A stretch of 64,000 nt of DNA from Flavobacterium flevense (GCF_900142775.1 NZ_FRCC01000001.1:186001-250000); one strand, 5' to 3'; positions 1-9,675 are shown, numbered from the stretch's first letter. The notes: generated by a model from the sequence alone, not told the origin. A program made the numbers and translations.

Positions 1-470
1 CCTTCTGCATTTTTAGCAATACCTGCCTGGATTACTACGTATCTTTCGTAGTAAATAATCATATCTAATTTCTTAGACGGAAGACCAAGGATATAACCTA
101 TTTTATTAGGAAGAGAACGGAAATACCAAATGTGAGCAATAGGCACAACAAGGTTGATATGACCTACTCTGTCTCTACGTACTTTTTTCTCAGTAACTTC
201 AACACCACAACGGTCACAAATGATTCCTTTGTAACGGATTCTTTTGTATTTACCACAAGCACATTCGAAATCTTTTACAGGTCCGAAGATTCTTTCGCAG
301 AAAAGACCATCACGTTCTGGTTTGTGTGTTCTATAGTTGATAGTTTCCGGCTTTAAAACTTCACCTCTTGATTCTTTCAAGATAGATTCAGGAGAAGCTA
401 GTCCTATCGAAATTTTGTCAAACCTTTTTACCTGGCTTTTCTCTTTATTATTATTTCTATTATTCATCAT
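1..470 (-). CDS. rpoC: RNA polymerase subunit beta' (5' part, cut by window edge)
   Basis: N-terminal part of the beta' subunit, the catalytic clamp subunit of RNA polymerase. The visible ~156 residues include the zinc-ribbon cysteines in the stretch [13 protein letters not shown] followed by CDRCGVEV, the classic N-terminal beta' zinc site. Two adjacent ATG codons (468-470 and 465-467) begin the frame; I chose the first. The reading frame stays open through base 1, so the gene continues beyond the left edge. It follows rpoB with a 245-bp spacer and is probably cotranscribed with it. Family identity is certain; which of the two Met codons is used is not resolvable here. Confidence 0.97.
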   Translation of the reverse strand, partial: MMNNRNNNKEKSQVKRFDKISIGLASPESILKESRGEVLKPETINYRTHKPERDGLFCERIFGPVKDFECACGKYKRIRYKGIICDRCGVEVTEKKVRRDRVGHINLVVPIAHIWYFRSLPNKIGYILGLPSKKLDMIIYYERYVVIQAGIAKNAE

Positions 471-651
471 AGTTTTTACTATTGATTTATTTGCAATTAA
501 AAATTGATTTTAGATACTGCTTTTTGCATTACCTATTACCTCGGGTTACTTCTCTAAACTTCAAACGACTTTGAAGTGCTAGTTATAAAACCTATTGGGT
601 TCTATAAAAAATCGGAACGGTTTACGGGTATAAATCCTGAAAACTAAAAAA

Positions 652-707
652 AGTGTTCAGTGTTTAGCTATCAGTTTGAAACTGAAAACTAAACACTGTT
701 CACTGAA
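652..707. repeat. Degenerate 7-bp-period repeat in rpoB-rpoC spacer
   Basis: Eight consecutive heptads, the first being AGTGTTC AGTGTTT. The second half reads as the inverted form (AACTGAA, CACTGTT). The array can therefore fold: the 10-base arms at 658-667 and 689-698 are perfect complements, and an inner 6-bp CAGTTT/AAACTG pair adds to the stem. It lies between the rpoB stop and the rpoC start and is transcribed with them. There is no T-run, so it is not an obvious terminator. Confidence 0.7.
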
Positions 708-715
708 TACTATTA

Positions 716-3700
716 TTATTCTTCTAATCTGATATCTAAACCAAGACCTTTTAATTCATGCATCAATACATTGAATGATTCAGGTAATCCCGGTTCTGGC
801 ATAGTTTCACCTTTTACGATAGCTTCGTAAGTTTTAGCTCTACCAATTACGTCATCCGATTTAACTGTTAAGATTTCACGAAGTGTACTAGAAGCTCCAT
901 AAGCCTCAAGTGCCCAAACCTCCATCTCTCCAAAACGCTGACCTCCAAATTGAGCTTTACCTCCAAGTGGTTGTTGAGTGATCAACGAGTATGGACCAAT
1001 AGAACGTGCGTGCATCTTATCATCAACCATGTGTCCTAATTTCAACATGTAAATTACACCCACAGTTGCTGCCTGATGGAAACGCTCACCTGTACCACCA
1101 TCATAAAGATGTGTATGTCCAAAACGTGGAATTCCAGCTTCATCAGTCAATTCATTAATTTGGTCAAGTGAAGCACCATCAAAAATTGGAGTAGCATATT
1201 TTCTACCTAATTTTTGTCCGGCCCATCCAAGAACAGTTTCATAAATTTGACCAATGTTCATACGAGAAGGTACCCCAAGTGGGTTCAACACGATATCAAC
1301 TGGTGTTCCGTCCTCAAGGAAAGGCATATCTTCGTGACGAACTATTCTTGCAACAATACCTTTGTTACCGTGACGTCCAGCCATCTTATCCCCTACTTTC
1401 AACTTACGTTTCTTAGCGATATAAACTTTAGCTAATTTCAAAATTCCTGATGGCAATTCATCTCCAACAGTAATGGTGAATTTCTCTCTTCTTAACGCTC
1501 CTTGTAAATCGTTCAACTTAATTTTATAGTTATGAATTAAATCATTCACCATTTTATTAGTTGCATCATCAGCTACCCATTGACCTTTGCTTAAGTGAGC
1601 AAAATCTTCAACAGCGTAAAGCATTTTTTGAGTGTATTTTTTACCTTTTGGTAAAACTTCTTCACCCAAATCGTTCATTACACCTTGTGATGTTTTTCCG
1701 TTTACAATTAAGAAAAGTTTTTCAATTAACCTGTCTTTTAGCTCAGTAAATTTAACTTCAAACTCCATTTCAAGTGCTCCTAAAGCATCTTTGTCCTGAG
1801 TACGTTTGCGTTTGTCTTTTACCGCTCTTGCAAATAATTTTTTGTCTAAAACTACACCGTGTAAAGATGGAGAAGCTTTTAATGAAGCATCTTTTACATC
1901 ACCAGCTTTATCCCCAAAGATTGCACGAAGCAATTTCTCTTCCGGAGTTGGATCAGATTCCCCTTTTGGTGTAATTTTTCCAATAAGAATGTCACCAGGT
2001 TTTACCTCGGCACCAATTCTAATCATACCGTTTTCATCTAAGTCTTTAGTAGCCTCTTCAGAAACGTTAGGAATATCATTCGTTAATTCTTCGTTACCTA
2101 ATTTAGTATCTCTTACTTCTAATGAGTAATCGTCTACGTGGATTGAAGTAAAAATATCATCACGAACTACTTTTTCAGAAATTACAATCGCATCCTCAAA
2201 GTTGTACCCTTTCCATGGCATGAACGCTACTTTTAAGTTTCTACCTAAAGCTAATTCACCATTTTCAGTAGCATATCCTTCTGATAATACCTGACCAGGA
2301 ATCACTCTGTCACCTTTTCTTACGATAGGTTTCAAATTGATACTTGTTCCTTGATTGGTTTTTCTAAATTTAATTAAGTTGTATGTCTTTTCATCAGCAT
2401 CAAAACTTACCATTCTTTCTTCCTCAGAACGATCGTATTTAATAGTAATGATATTAGCATCTACATATTCTACAGTACCATGCCCTTCAGCATTAATCAA
2501 TACTCTGGAATCAGAAGCTACCTGACGCTCTAAACCAGTTCCAACAATCGGAGCTTCAGGACGGATCAAAGGAACCGCCTGACGCATCATGTTAGATCCC
2601 ATCAAGGCTCTATTCGCATCATCATGCTCCAGGAAAGGAATCAAAGATGCAGAAATCGAAGCAATTTGGTTAGGAGCAACGTCAGTATAATGTACTCTGG
2701 AAGGATCAACAACAGGGAAATCACCTTCTTCACGCGCAATTACATTTTCAGCTGTAATTTTTCCAGTATCATCCATTTCAATGTTTGCCTGAGCAATCAT
2801 TTTTCCTTCTTCTTCTTCAGCACTTAAATAAGTAGCTTCCGAAACTAAATCAACTACACCATTAGTTACTTTACGGTAAGGCGTTTCAATGAATCCCATT
2901 CCGTTTACTTTAGCATAAACACCAAGAGATGAAATCAAACCAATGTTTGGTCCCTCAGGAGTTTCAATAGGACATAAACGTCCGTAGTGCGTATAGTGAA
3001 CGTCACGAACCTCAAATCCGGCTCTCTCTCTCGAAAGTCCGCCTGGTCCTAGTGCAGATAATCTTCTTTTGTGTGTAATCTCAGCTAATGGATTTGTTTG
3101 ATCCATAAATTGAGATAACTGGTTTGTTCCAAAGAAAGAGTTGATAACTGATGATAATGTTTTAGCATTAATCAAATCAATTGGTGTAAACACCTCGTTA
3201 TCTCTAACGTTCATTCTCTCACGAATAGTTCTGGCCATACGTGCTAAACCAACACCGAATTGTTGAGACAATTGTTCACCAACTGTTCTCACACGACGGT
3301 TTGATAAGTGGTCAATATCATCAATATCCGCCTTAGCGTTTATCAATTCAATTAAATACTTCACGATAGTTATGATATCTTCTTTGGTAAGCACTTGCTT
3401 TTCCATTGGGATATCTAAACCAAGTTTTTTGTTCATTCTGTAACGACCTACTTCACCTAAGTTGTAACGTTGGTCAGAGAAGAACAATTTATCTATAATA
3501 CCACGAGCAGTTTCTTCATCAGGCGGTTCTGCGTTACGCAATTGTCTGTAGATATGCTCAACAGCTTCTTTTTCAGAGTTTGTTGGATCTTTTTGTAATG
3601 TATTATGAATGATAGCGTAATCAGCCTGATTAGCATCTTCTTTATGTAACAAAATAGATTTAACGTTAGATTCGATGATCTCTTCAACATTATCTTTATC

Positions 3701-4528
3701 GATAATAGTATCACGATCAAGGATAATCTCGTTACGTTCGATAGAAACTACCTCACCAGTATCTTCATCTACGAAATCTTCATGCCATGTATTCAATACA
3801 CGGGCAGCTAATTTTCTACCGATATATTTTTTAAGTCCTGTTTTAGACACTTTAATTTCTTCGGCAAGGTCAAAAATTTCAAGGATATCCTTATCTCTTT
3901 CGAAACCAATTGCACGGAATAAAGTAGTAACAGGTAATTTTTTCTTTCTGTCGATATATGCGTACATAACGCTATTGATATCAGTAGAAAATTCTATCCA
4001 GGAACCTTTAAAAGGAATTACTCTGGCAGAATATAATTTGGTTCCATTTGCGTGGAATGATTGTCCGAAGAAAACACCTGGAGATCTGTGAAGCTGAGAA
4101 ACAACAACACGTTCAGCACCATTAATAACAAAAGTTCCACTTGGAGTCATGTAAGGAATTGTACCAAGATATACATCCTGAACAATAGTTTCAAAATCTT
4201 CGTGTTCTGGGTCAGTACAATATAGTTTTAACCTTGCTTTTAAAGGTACACTATGAGTTAGACCTCTTTCTATACATTCTTGAATTGTATAACGTGGCGG
4301 GTCAACAAAATAATCCAGGAATTCCAACACAAAGTTATTTCTTGTATCTGTAATTGGAAAGTTTTCCATGAAGGTGTTGTATAACCCTTCGTTGCCTCTT
4401 TCGTCTGATTTAGTTTCCAATTGGAAAAAATCTTGAAAAGATTTCACCTGAACATCCAGAAAATCCGGATACTGAGGTATATTTTTTGTAGAGGCAAAAT
4501 TCAATCTTTCAGTCTGATTTGTTATCAT
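716..4528 (-). CDS. rpoB: RNA polymerase subunit beta
   Basis: Beta subunit of RNA polymerase, 1270 residues, forming with beta' the active centre for transcription. The sequence is colinear with flavobacterial RpoB from [11 protein letters not shown] to the C-terminal RLEE. The rifampicin-binding cluster (about residues 465-505) reads [11 protein letters not shown], then [13 protein letters not shown], with the wild-type Asp, His and Ser at the usual resistance positions, so no target-site rifampicin resistance is predicted. A TTG codon one position upstream extends the frame, but the ATG at 4526-4528 is the credible start. It lies 266 bp downstream of rplL, with a hairpin in the spacer, in the standard rplKAJL-rpoBC order. 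Confidence 0.98.
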   Translation of the reverse strand: MITNQTERLNFASTKNIPQYPDFLDVQVKSFQDFFQLETKSDERGNEGLYNTFMENFPITDTRNNFVLEFLDYFVDPPRYTIQECIERGLTHSVPLKARLKLYCTDPEHEDFETIVQDVYLGTIPYMTPSGTFVINGAERVVVSQLHRSPGVFFGQSFHANGTKLYSARVIPFKGSWIEFSTDINSVMYAYIDRKKKLPVTTLFRAIGFERDKDILEIFDLAEEIKVSKTGLKKYIGRKLAARVLNTWHEDFVDEDTGEVVSIERNEIILDRDTIIDKDNVEEIIESNVKSILLHKEDANQADYAIIHNTLQKDPTNSEKEAVEHIYRQLRNAEPPDEETARGIIDKLFFSDQRYNLGEVGRYRMNKKLGLDIPMEKQVLTKEDIITIVKYLIELINAKADIDDIDHLSNRRVRTVGEQLSQQFGVGLARMARTIRERMNVRDNEVFTPIDLINAKTLSSVINSFFGTNQLSQFMDQTNPLAEITHKRRLSALGPGGLSRERAGFEVRDVHYTHYGRLCPIETPEGPNIGLISSLGVYAKVNGMGFIETPYRKVTNGVVDLVSEATYLSAEEEEGKMIAQANIEMDDTGKITAENVIAREEGDFPVVDPSRVHYTDVAPNQIASISASLIPFLEHDDANRALMGSNMMRQAVPLIRPEAPIVGTGLERQVASDSRVLINAEGHGTVEYVDANIITIKYDRSEEERMVSFDADEKTYNLIKFRKTNQGTSINLKPIVRKGDRVIPGQVLSEGYATENGELALGRNLKVAFMPWKGYNFEDAIVISEKVVRDDIFTSIHVDDYSLEVRDTKLGNEELTNDIPNVSEEATKDLDENGMIRIGAEVKPGDILIGKITPKGESDPTPEEKLLRAIFGDKAGDVKDASLKASPSLHGVVLDKKLFARAVKDKRKRTQDKDALGALEMEFEVKFTELKDRLIEKLFLIVNGKTSQGVMNDLGEEVLPKGKKYTQKMLYAVEDFAHLSKGQWVADDATNKMVNDLIHNYKIKLNDLQGALRREKFTITVGDELPSGILKLAKVYIAKKRKLKVGDKMAGRHGNKGIVARIVRHEDMPFLEDGTPVDIVLNPLGVPSRMNIGQIYETVLGWAGQKLGRKYATPIFDGASLDQINELTDEAGIPRFGHTHLYDGGTGERFHQAATVGVIYMLKLGHMVDDKMHARSIGPYSLITQQPLGGKAQFGGQRFGEMEVWALEAYGASSTLREILTVKSDDVIGRAKTYEAIVKGETMPEPGLPESFNVLMHELKGLGLDIRLEE

Positions 4529-4729
4529 CAATGGACAAAATTTTGATTAAAAAAAAGTAGTTTTTTGTGTAAAAACACATTGTTTAATGGATACTTTCTT
4601 TTTAGAATCAATACATCTTTAAAAACAAACCAATAAAAACAGGTTCCTTTTTTTTCTTCGTACTGATCAAAAACTTTTTCGTATTTTAAACTTTTATTTA
4701 TAATAAAATTTGAACTATTTTATTATACG

Positions 4730-4772
4730 AAAAATGGTTTAGGCCATTGAGCATTAACTCAAGACCTAAACC
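4730..4772 (-). terminator. Hairpin between rplL and rpoB, possible attenuator
   Basis: Arms GGTTTAGG (4736-4743) and CCTAAACC (4765-4772) pair, with an inner TTGAG/CTCAA stem (4747-4751 with 4758-4762). On the transcribed minus strand the hairpin is followed by ATTTTTCG. The stem is good but the U-run is short, so partial termination or processing that lowers rpoBC relative to rplL is plausible, as known for enterobacterial rplL-rpoB spacers. The mechanism here is inference. Confidence 0.55.
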
Positions 4773-4794
4773 TTATTTTTAAAACCGAGTAAAC

Positions 4795-5166
4795 TTATTT
4801 AAGTTCAACTACAGCTCCAGCTTCTTCTAATGATTTTTTAAGACCTTCAGCTTCGTCTTTAGAAACACCTTCTTTAATGTTAGATGGAGCACCGTCTACG
4901 ATATCTTTAGCTTCTTTAAGACCTAAACCAGTTAATTCTTTAACCATTTTCACTACAGCTAATTTAGAAGCACCAGCTTCTTTCAATACAACTGTAAATT
5001 CAGTTTGAGCTTCTTCAGCAGCACCTTCACCACCTCCAGCAGAAACTACAACAGCTGCAGCAGCTGGTTCGATTCCGTACTCATCTTTTAATATTGTTGC
5101 TAATTCGTTAACTTCTTTAACTGTTAAGTTAACCAATTGTTCTGCGAATTGTTTCAAATCTGCCAT
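4795..5166 (-). CDS. rplL: 50S ribosomal protein L7/L12 (bL12)
   Basis: 123-residue acidic stalk protein. It binds L10 as dimers and recruits EF-Tu, EF-G and other translational GTPases to the ribosome. The N-terminal dimerisation segment (to about residue 30) is followed by an Ala/Gly-rich hinge ([14 protein letters not shown]). The conserved C-terminal domain contains [20 protein letters not shown], the factor-binding helix region. It sits directly after rplJ (92-bp gap) in the rplKAJL-rpoBC cluster. Length and content are normal for the family. Confidence 0.98.
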   Translation of the reverse strand: MADLKQFAEQLVNLTVKEVNELATILKDEYGIEPAAAAVVVSAGGGEGAAEEAQTEFTVVLKEAGASKLAVVKMVKELTGLGLKEAKDIVDGAPSNIKEGVSKDEAEGLKKSLEEAGAVVELK

Positions 5167-5258
5167 TTTTTCTATCTTTTAAATTGATTTGTAAAATATA
5201 ATTTATTTATTGTGCGCTAATTTAATTAACAAGGAAATAAATTTCCCTATTTTGATTA

Positions 5259-5762
5259 TTATGCTTCAACTTCTTCTTCGCTACCAGCAAATTTGTTTTG
5301 TAAAGCAGAAATAATTCTTTGAGCAGGAGATTGTAATAATCCAATGATTTCTCCAATAAGCTCTTCTTTAGATTTAATAGTTGCTAATGCATCTAACTGA
5401 TCATCACCAATATAAATTTCAGAGTTAATATAAGCACCTTTCAATAAAGGTTTAGCTGCTTTTTTTCTGAAATCTTTGATAACTTTCCCTGGAGCATTTG
5501 CAATATCTGAAATAAGAATAGCACTGTTACCTGTCAATACTGAAGGTAAATCACCATAATCATTATCAGAAGCTTCCATTGCTTTAGCAAGCAAAGTATT
5601 TTTAACAACTTCTAATTTAATCCCGGCTTTAAAACAAGCTCTTCTTAGGTTTGAAGTTGTTTCTGCATCAAGTCCAGAAATATCAGATACATAAATAATA
5701 TTTGTACCAGCTAACTGTGCAGTTAAATCTTCAATCGCGATTGATTTTTCTTCTCTAGTCAT
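5259..5762 (-). CDS. rplJ: 50S ribosomal protein L10 (uL10)
   Basis: 167 residues. L10 anchors the L7/L12 dimers to 23S rRNA at the GTPase-associated centre. The N-terminal domain (MTREEKSIAIEDL) and the central RNA-binding fold with VVKNTLLAKAM are typical, and the C-terminal helix that carries L7/L12 is present. It lies 22 bp after rplA, which leaves no room for the long autoregulatory L10 leader found ahead of rplJ in enterobacteria. Any feedback by L10 would have to act elsewhere in the operon. Confidence 0.98.
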   Translation of the reverse strand: MTREEKSIAIEDLTAQLAGTNIIYVSDISGLDAETTSNLRRACFKAGIKLEVVKNTLLAKAMEASDNDYGDLPSVLTGNSAILISDIANAPGKVIKDFRKKAAKPLLKGAYINSEIYIGDDQLDALATIKSKEELIGEIIGLLQSPAQRIISALQNKFAGSEEEVEA

Positions 5763-5784
5763 ACTAAAAATTTTTAACTACCAA

Positions 5785-6474
5785 TTATACTGCTTTTGGG
5801 TCTAATGCAATCGCAGGACTCATTGTGCTTGTAAGGTGAATACCTTTAATATAGGTACCTTTAGCAGCAGTTGGCTTAAGTTTGATTAATGTTTGAATAA
5901 TTTCGTGTGCATTGTCATAGATTTGCTCAGCTCCAAAAGAAACTTTACCAATTCCTGCATGTACGATACCGGTTTTATCAACTTTAAAGTCAATTTTACC
6001 CGCTTTTACCTCAGCTACAGCTTTAGCAACATCCATAGTTACTGTACCTGTTTTAGGGTTTGGCATTAAACCTCTAGGTCCTAAAATACGACCTAACGGA
6101 CCTAATTTACCCATAACAGCTGGCATAGTGATAATTACATCAACATCTGTCCAACCATCTTTAATTTTTTGTAAGTACTCGTCTAATCCTACGTAATCAG
6201 CTCCAGCTTCTTTAGCTTCAGCTTCTTTATCCGGAGTAACTAATGCCAATACTTTTACATCTTTTCCAGTTCCATGAGGTAATGTTACTACACCTCTCAC
6301 CATTTGATTCGCTTTTCTTGGATCTACACCCAAACGAACTGCGATATCAACAGACTCATCAAATTTTGCAGAAGCTATAACTTTAATCAATGCAGCAGCA
6401 TCTTTCAAAGAGTATAGTTTGTTCTTTTCAATTTTTGAAGCAGCCTCTTTTTGCTTTTTTGTCAATTTTGCCAT
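5785..6474 (-). CDS. rplA: 50S ribosomal protein L1 (uL1)
   Basis: 229 residues, normal length. L1 forms the mobile L1 stalk that helps release deacylated tRNA from the E site. Diagnostic segments include the [18 protein letters not shown] loop and [12 protein letters not shown]. In other bacteria L1 is also a translational repressor of its own operon. It follows rplK by 10 bp, so the two are surely cotranscribed. No L1-binding stem-loop is obvious upstream of rplK. Confidence 0.98.
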   Translation of the reverse strand: MAKLTKKQKEAASKIEKNKLYSLKDAAALIKVIASAKFDESVDIAVRLGVDPRKANQMVRGVVTLPHGTGKDVKVLALVTPDKEAEAKEAGADYVGLDEYLQKIKDGWTDVDVIITMPAVMGKLGPLGRILGPRGLMPNPKTGTVTMDVAKAVAEVKAGKIDFKVDKTGIVHAGIGKVSFGAEQIYDNAHEIIQTLIKLKPTAAKGTYIKGIHLTSTMSPAIALDPKAV

Positions 6475-6487
6475 GTCTTTCTCTTAA

Positions 6488-6925
6488 TTAAAAAGGAGCG
6501 TCTCCTGATACAGTTATACCCATAGATCTAGCTGTTCCAGCAACCATACTCATCGCTTTCTCAATCGTGAAAGCATTTAAGTCCGGCATTTTGTCTTCAG
6601 CAATAGTTCTAATTTGTTCCCAAGTAACACTAGCTACTTTTTTACGATTAGGCTCACCTGAACCAGATTTTAGCTTTGCAGCTTCCAATAATTGAACTGC
6701 TGCAGGAGGAGTCTTAACAACAAAATCGAATGATTTGTCTTTATACACAGTAATTTGTACTGGGCATATTTTGCCAGCTTTATCTTGTGTTCTAGCATTA
6801 AATTGCTTACAGAACTCCATGATATTAACGCCAGCAGCTCCTAAAGCAGGTCCAACCGGTGGCGACGGATTCGCAGCACCTCCCTTAACTTGTAGTTTAA
6901 CTACCTTACTAATTTCTTTAGCCAT
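6488..6925 (-). CDS. rplK: 50S ribosomal protein L11 (uL11)
   Basis: 145 residues. L11 binds the 1070-region of 23S rRNA in the GTPase-associated centre and takes part in stringent-response sensing. The proline-rich N-terminal segment [20 protein letters not shown] is the thiostrepton-contact region. The C-terminal RNA-binding domain ([16 protein letters not shown]) is intact. It lies 66 bp after nusG and 13 bp before rplA. Confidence 0.98.
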   Translation of the reverse strand: MAKEISKVVKLQVKGGAANPSPPVGPALGAAGVNIMEFCKQFNARTQDKAGKICPVQITVYKDKSFDFVVKTPPAAVQLLEAAKLKSGSGEPNRKKVASVTWEQIRTIAEDKMPDLNAFTIEKAMSMVAGTARSMGITVSGDAPF

Positions 6926-6991
6926 TTTTTAAAAAATTTAACACAACAATTTACGGAAGCAATTGAAGTGATTATTATAGTGTAACGAAAA

Positions 6992-7543
6992 TTATACTTT
7001 TTCAACTTGCATAAAGCTCAATTCTAATGGTGTTTTTCTACCGAAAATCTTAACCATTACTTCAAGTTTACGCTTTTCATCATTAATTTTTTCAACTGTA
7101 CCGTTAAAACCATTAAAAGGTCCATCAATAACCTTAATAGTTTCACCCAAGTTGAAAGGAATTGATTTGGTATCTGTATTAACAGCTAACTCATCAACTT
7201 TACCTAGCATTCTATTCACTTCAGATAAACGAAGTGGTACTGGCTCCCCTCCTTTAGTTTCACCTAAAAAACCAATTACACTGGTAACTGATTTAATAAT
7301 GTGAGGAATCTCCCCAACTAAATTTGCTTCTATCATAACATAGCCAGGAAAATAAACTTTTTCCTTAACTAATTTCTTCCCATCTTTTACTGATACTACT
7401 TTCTCAGTAGGAACAAGAACCTGAGACACATAATCAGCCATCCCTAATCTGGAGATTTCTGTTTCAATATATGCTTTCACTTTATTCTCTTGCCCACTTA
7501 CTGCACGAACAACATACCATTTTTTAACATTATTATCTGCCAT
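6992..7543 (-). CDS. nusG: Transcription termination/antitermination protein NusG
   Basis: 183 residues. NusG binds the RNA polymerase clamp through its N-terminal NGN domain (KKWYVVRAVSGQENKVKAYIE) and uses its C-terminal KOW domain (about residues 130-183, VIDGPFNGFNGTVEKIN) to contact Rho or ribosomal protein S10. It therefore couples transcription with translation. It begins 8 bp after secE and heads into rplK, the usual secE-nusG-rplKAJL arrangement. Confidence 0.98.
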   Translation of the reverse strand: MADNNVKKWYVVRAVSGQENKVKAYIETEISRLGMADYVSQVLVPTEKVVSVKDGKKLVKEKVYFPGYVMIEANLVGEIPHIIKSVTSVIGFLGETKGGEPVPLRLSEVNRMLGKVDELAVNTDTKSIPFNLGETIKVIDGPFNGFNGTVEKINDEKRKLEVMVKIFGRKTPLELSFMQVEKV

Positions 7544-7551
7544 AATAAAAA

Positions 7552-7749
7552 CTATGCTTTTATCCAGTTAAAAAATCCGGCTAATGCTTTTGCGAAAAAC
7601 TCATCAACTCCCCAAGTAGCTAAAGCGAATAGTACCGAAAAAATAGCTACAATAATTGTTAGTTTTTGCACCTCAGCCCACTCAGGCCAAGTTACATTTG
7701 ACTTCAATTCTTCAAATGCTTCTGATATGTAATTAACAATTTTTGCCAT
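7552..7749 (-). CDS. secE: Preprotein translocase subunit SecE
   Basis: 65-residue single-span inner-membrane subunit of the SecYEG channel. The amphipathic segment EAFEELKSNVTWPEWAEVQK carries the conserved W-P pair of SecE. It is followed by one hydrophobic helix, LTIIVAIFSVLFALATWGVDEFF. This short, one-helix form is usual outside the gammaproteobacteria. It lies between tRNA-Trp and nusG. Confidence 0.96.
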   Translation of the reverse strand: MAKIVNYISEAFEELKSNVTWPEWAEVQKLTIIVAIFSVLFALATWGVDEFFAKALAGFFNWIKA

Positions 7750-7768
7750 TATGATATATTTTTTATTG

Positions 7769-7839
7769 CACGGGCGGAGGGATTCGAACCCCCATCAACG
7801 GTTTTGGAGACCGCTATTCTACCCTTGAACTACGCCCGT
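7769..7839 (-). tRNA. trnW: tRNA-Trp (anticodon CCA)
   Basis: 71-nt cloverleaf on the minus strand. The acceptor ACGGGCG pairs with CGCCCGT, the anticodon loop reads CTCCAAA, and the T-loop GGTTCGAATCC is standard. The discriminator base is G and no CCA is encoded. It lies between tuf and secE, a position shared with many bacteria. Confidence 0.96.
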
Positions 7840-7842
7840 ATA

Positions 7843-7876
7843 AAAACCAGTATCGTCGTTTGACAATACTGGTTTT
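7843..7876 (-). terminator. Hairpin between tuf and tRNA-Trp
   Basis: Arms ACCAGTAT (7846-7853) and ATACTGGT (7866-7873), extended by A/T pairs. On the transcribed strand the hairpin ends in GGTTTTTAT immediately ahead of tRNA-Trp. It could be a leaky terminator after tuf or a processing hairpin releasing the tRNA. Downstream secE-nusG probably depend on readthrough, or on a promoter I could not identify. Confidence 0.6.
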
Positions 7877-7897
7877 AAAATTTATTAATTTATAGAA

Positions 7898-9085
7898 TTA
7901 TGCTACAATCTCAGTTACCTGACCTGCACCTACAGTTCTACCACCTTCACGGATAGCAAAACGTAATCCAACACTCATTGCGATTGGGCTTAACAAAGAA
8001 ACATTGATTGTTAAGTTATCTCCTGGCATTACCATCTCTACTCCTTCTGGTAAAGTAATAACTCCTGTTACGTCAGTTGTACGTACGTAGAACTGTGGAC
8101 GGTAGTTATTATGGAATGGAGTATGACGTCCACCTTCTTCTTTTTTCAAGATATAAACCTCTGCTTTAAAAGTAGCGTGTGGTTTAACAGATCCTGGCTT
8201 AATGATAACCATTCCTCTTTTGATATCTTCTTTAGCAACACCTCTCAATAACAAACCAACGTTATCTCCAGCTTCACCTCTGTCAAGGATTTTACGGAAC
8301 ATCTCAACTCCAGTAATAGTAGAAGTTAATTTATCAGCTCCCATACCAATGATTTCAACTGCATCACCTGTATTAGCAACTCCAGTTTCGATACGTCCTG
8401 TAGCAACAGTTCCACGTCCTGTAATTGTAAATACGTCCTCAACTGGCATCAAGAATGGTTTAGCTACGTCACGTACTGGCTCTTCGATCCAAGCATCAAC
8501 AGCTTCCATCAATTCAAGAATTTTAGGAACCCAAGCAGCATCATTATTCAATCCTCCTAAAGCAGAACCTTGAATAACTGGACAGTTGTCACCATCATAT
8601 TCGTAGAAAGACAATAAGTCTCTAATTTCCATTTCAACAAGTTCTAATAACTCAGCATCGTCAACCATATCCACTTTGTTCATGAATACAACGATACGAG
8701 GAATACCAACCTGACGTCCTAAAAGGATGTGCTCACGAGTTTGTGGCATTGGCCCATCAGTAGCAGCAACTACTAAGATAGCACCATCCATCTGAGCAGC
8801 ACCTGTAACCATGTTCTTAACGTAATCCGCGTGACCTGGACAGTCAACGTGAGCGTAGTGACGGTTAGCAGTTTCATACTCTACGTGAGATGTATTAATT
8901 GTAATACCTCTTTCTTTTTCTTCTGGAGCATTATCAATTTGATCAAAAGATTTTGCTTGACAGTATCCTGCATCAGATAACACTTTAGTTATTGCAGCAG
9001 TTAATGTAGTTTTTCCGTGATCTACGTGTCCGATTGTACCAATGTTTAAGTGCGGTTTCGAACGATTAAAGGTTTCTTTTGCCAT
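7898..9085 (-). CDS. tuf: Elongation factor Tu
   Basis: 395 residues. This GTPase delivers aminoacyl-tRNA to the ribosomal A site. The P-loop [10 protein letters not shown] lies at about residues 19-28, followed by the DCPGHADY switch II motif and the NKVD guanine-specificity motif. Domains 2 and 3 are complete through [10 protein letters not shown]. It is preceded by tRNA-Thr(GGU) and followed by tRNA-Trp, the thrT-tufB style arrangement seen in E. coli. This is the only tuf in the window. Confidence 0.99.
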   Translation of the reverse strand: MAKETFNRSKPHLNIGTIGHVDHGKTTLTAAITKVLSDAGYCQAKSFDQIDNAPEEKERGITINTSHVEYETANRHYAHVDCPGHADYVKNMVTGAAQMDGAILVVAATDGPMPQTREHILLGRQVGIPRIVVFMNKVDMVDDAELLELVEMEIRDLLSFYEYDGDNCPVIQGSALGGLNNDAAWVPKILELMEAVDAWIEEPVRDVAKPFLMPVEDVFTITGRGTVATGRIETGVANTGDAVEIIGMGADKLTSTITGVEMFRKILDRGEAGDNVGLLLRGVAKEDIKRGMVIIKPGSVKPHATFKAEVYILKKEEGGRHTPFHNNYRPQFYVRTTDVTGVITLPEGVEMVMPGDNLTINVSLLSPIAMSVGLRFAIREGGRTVGAGQVTEIVA

Positions 9086-9139
9086 TTTACTTAGATTTTA
9101 ATCTTTATTAATTTATTAGTGTTCAAAATTTTTTAATTG

Positions 9140-9211
9140 AGCCAATGTCGGGAATTGAACCCGAGACCTCTTCCTTACCAAGGAAGCACTCTACCCCTGA
9201 GCTACACCGGC
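9140..9211 (-). tRNA. trnT: tRNA-Thr (anticodon GGT)
   Basis: 72 nt. The acceptor GCCGGTG pairs with CATTGGC, the anticodon stem-loop is CTTCC-TTGGTAA-GGAAG, and the T-loop GGTTCAATTCC is normal. It lies immediately upstream of tuf on the same strand. CCA is not encoded. Confidence 0.96.
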
Positions 9212-9258
9212 AGAGAGTTCTTAATTTTAGATTTACATTTTTAGAATTACGATTTTTC

Positions 9259-9293
9259 AATCTGCAATCTTAAATCTGCAATTTAAAATTCAA
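9259..9293. repeat. AATCTNN heptad repeats between tRNA-Thr and tRNA-Tyr
   Basis: Five heptads beginning AATCTGC AATCTTA, then decaying to AATT-type units. The same period-7 AATCTNN pattern occurs at 9474-9508, 17332-17359, 41230-41257 and 47660-47694. The array occupies the spacer where tRNA-Gly stands in the E. coli thrU-tyrU-glyT-thrT-tufB order. No tRNA-Gly is present here. Confidence 0.65.
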
Positions 9294-9297
9294 CTTG

Positions 9298-9378
9298 TGG
9301 GGAGAGCAGGATTCGAACCTGCGAAGTTCACACAGCAGATTTACAGTCTGCCCTCGTTGGCCGCTTGAGTATCTCCCC
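9298..9378 (-). tRNA. trnY: tRNA-Tyr (anticodon GTA)
   Basis: 81 nt with a long class II variable arm. The acceptor GGGGAGA pairs with TCTCCCC, and the anticodon stem-loop is GCAGA-CTGTAAA-TCTGC. The discriminator is A. It lies second in the tRNA cluster upstream of tuf. Confidence 0.96.
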
Positions 9379-9473
9379 AGACAATTTATGATTTTAGTTT
9401 TTTTTGATTTTAGTTTAACCTAAAACCACCACCAACCACAAATTAAACCTTTTCTATTTTTGCCTTAAATAGA

Positions 9474-9508
9474 AATCTGAAATACAAATTCCGAAATCTA
9501 CAATTTTT
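9474..9508. repeat. AATCTNN heptad repeats between tRNA-Tyr and tRNA-Thr(TGT)
   Basis: Five period-7 units beginning AATCTGA AATACAA and including AATCTAC. They belong to the same degenerate family as the array in the next tRNA spacer. The array is transcribed within the tRNA-tuf precursor and may mark a recombination remnant between tRNA genes. Confidence 0.55.
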
Positions 9509-9510
9509 AG

Positions 9511-9584
9511 AGCCGGCGGAGGGACTCGAACCCACGACCTGCTGATTACAAATCAGCTGCTCTAGCCAACTGAGCTACGCTGGC
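9511..9584 (-). tRNA. trnT: tRNA-Thr (anticodon TGT)
   Basis: 74 nt. The anticodon stem-loop is GCTGA-TTTGTAA-TCAGC and the T-loop is GGTTCGAGTCC. The acceptor GCCAGCG pairs with CGCCGGC except for an A-C mismatch at the fourth pair. It is the first gene of the tRNA-tuf transcription unit, just below a strong promoter match. Confidence 0.94.
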
Positions 9585-9593
9585 AAATTCAAT

Positions 9594-9621
9594 AAAAAAA
9601 GTCCGCTATTTCTAACGGACT
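9594..9621 (-). terminator. Intrinsic terminator after raiA/hpf
   Basis: On the minus strand AGTCCGTTA, a GAAA loop and TAGCGGACT form a 9-bp stem (one G-T pair), directly followed by seven T. It ends the rpsU-xerC-raiA unit. The predicted start of the tRNA-tuf transcript falls inside the 5' arm, so terminator and promoter overlap. Confidence 0.8.
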
Positions 9622-9622
9622 G

Positions 9623-9652
9623 CAAATGTATATATTTTATCTCTCAATCAAA
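9623..9652 (-). promoter_or_regulatory. Promoter of tRNA-tuf-secE-nusG unit
   Basis: Bacteroidota-type promoter on the minus strand: -33 TTTG at 9649-9652, an 18-nt spacer and -7 TACATTTG at 9623-9630. It fits the TTTG/TAnnTTTG consensus exactly and points at tRNA-Thr(TGT). Confidence 0.75.
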
Positions 9653-9675
9653 ACATTTTTTGAAAAAAATTTCAA

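Noticed and set aside
132..356. Plus-strand ORF opposite rpoC
   Set aside because: It lies wholly opposite the conserved rpoC frame and has no family resemblance; a shadow of the real gene.
1806..2129. Plus-strand ORF opposite rpoB
   Set aside because: Shadow of the conserved rpoB coding strand.
2958..3142. Rifampicin-resistance changes in RpoB
   Set aside because: The cluster reads as wild type at the usual Asp, His and Ser positions.
9211..9298. A hidden tRNA-Gly between the tRNA-Thr and tRNA-Tyr genes
   Set aside because: The 86-bp spacer has only AT-rich heptads; no acceptor stem, T-loop or Gly anticodon arm can be formed.
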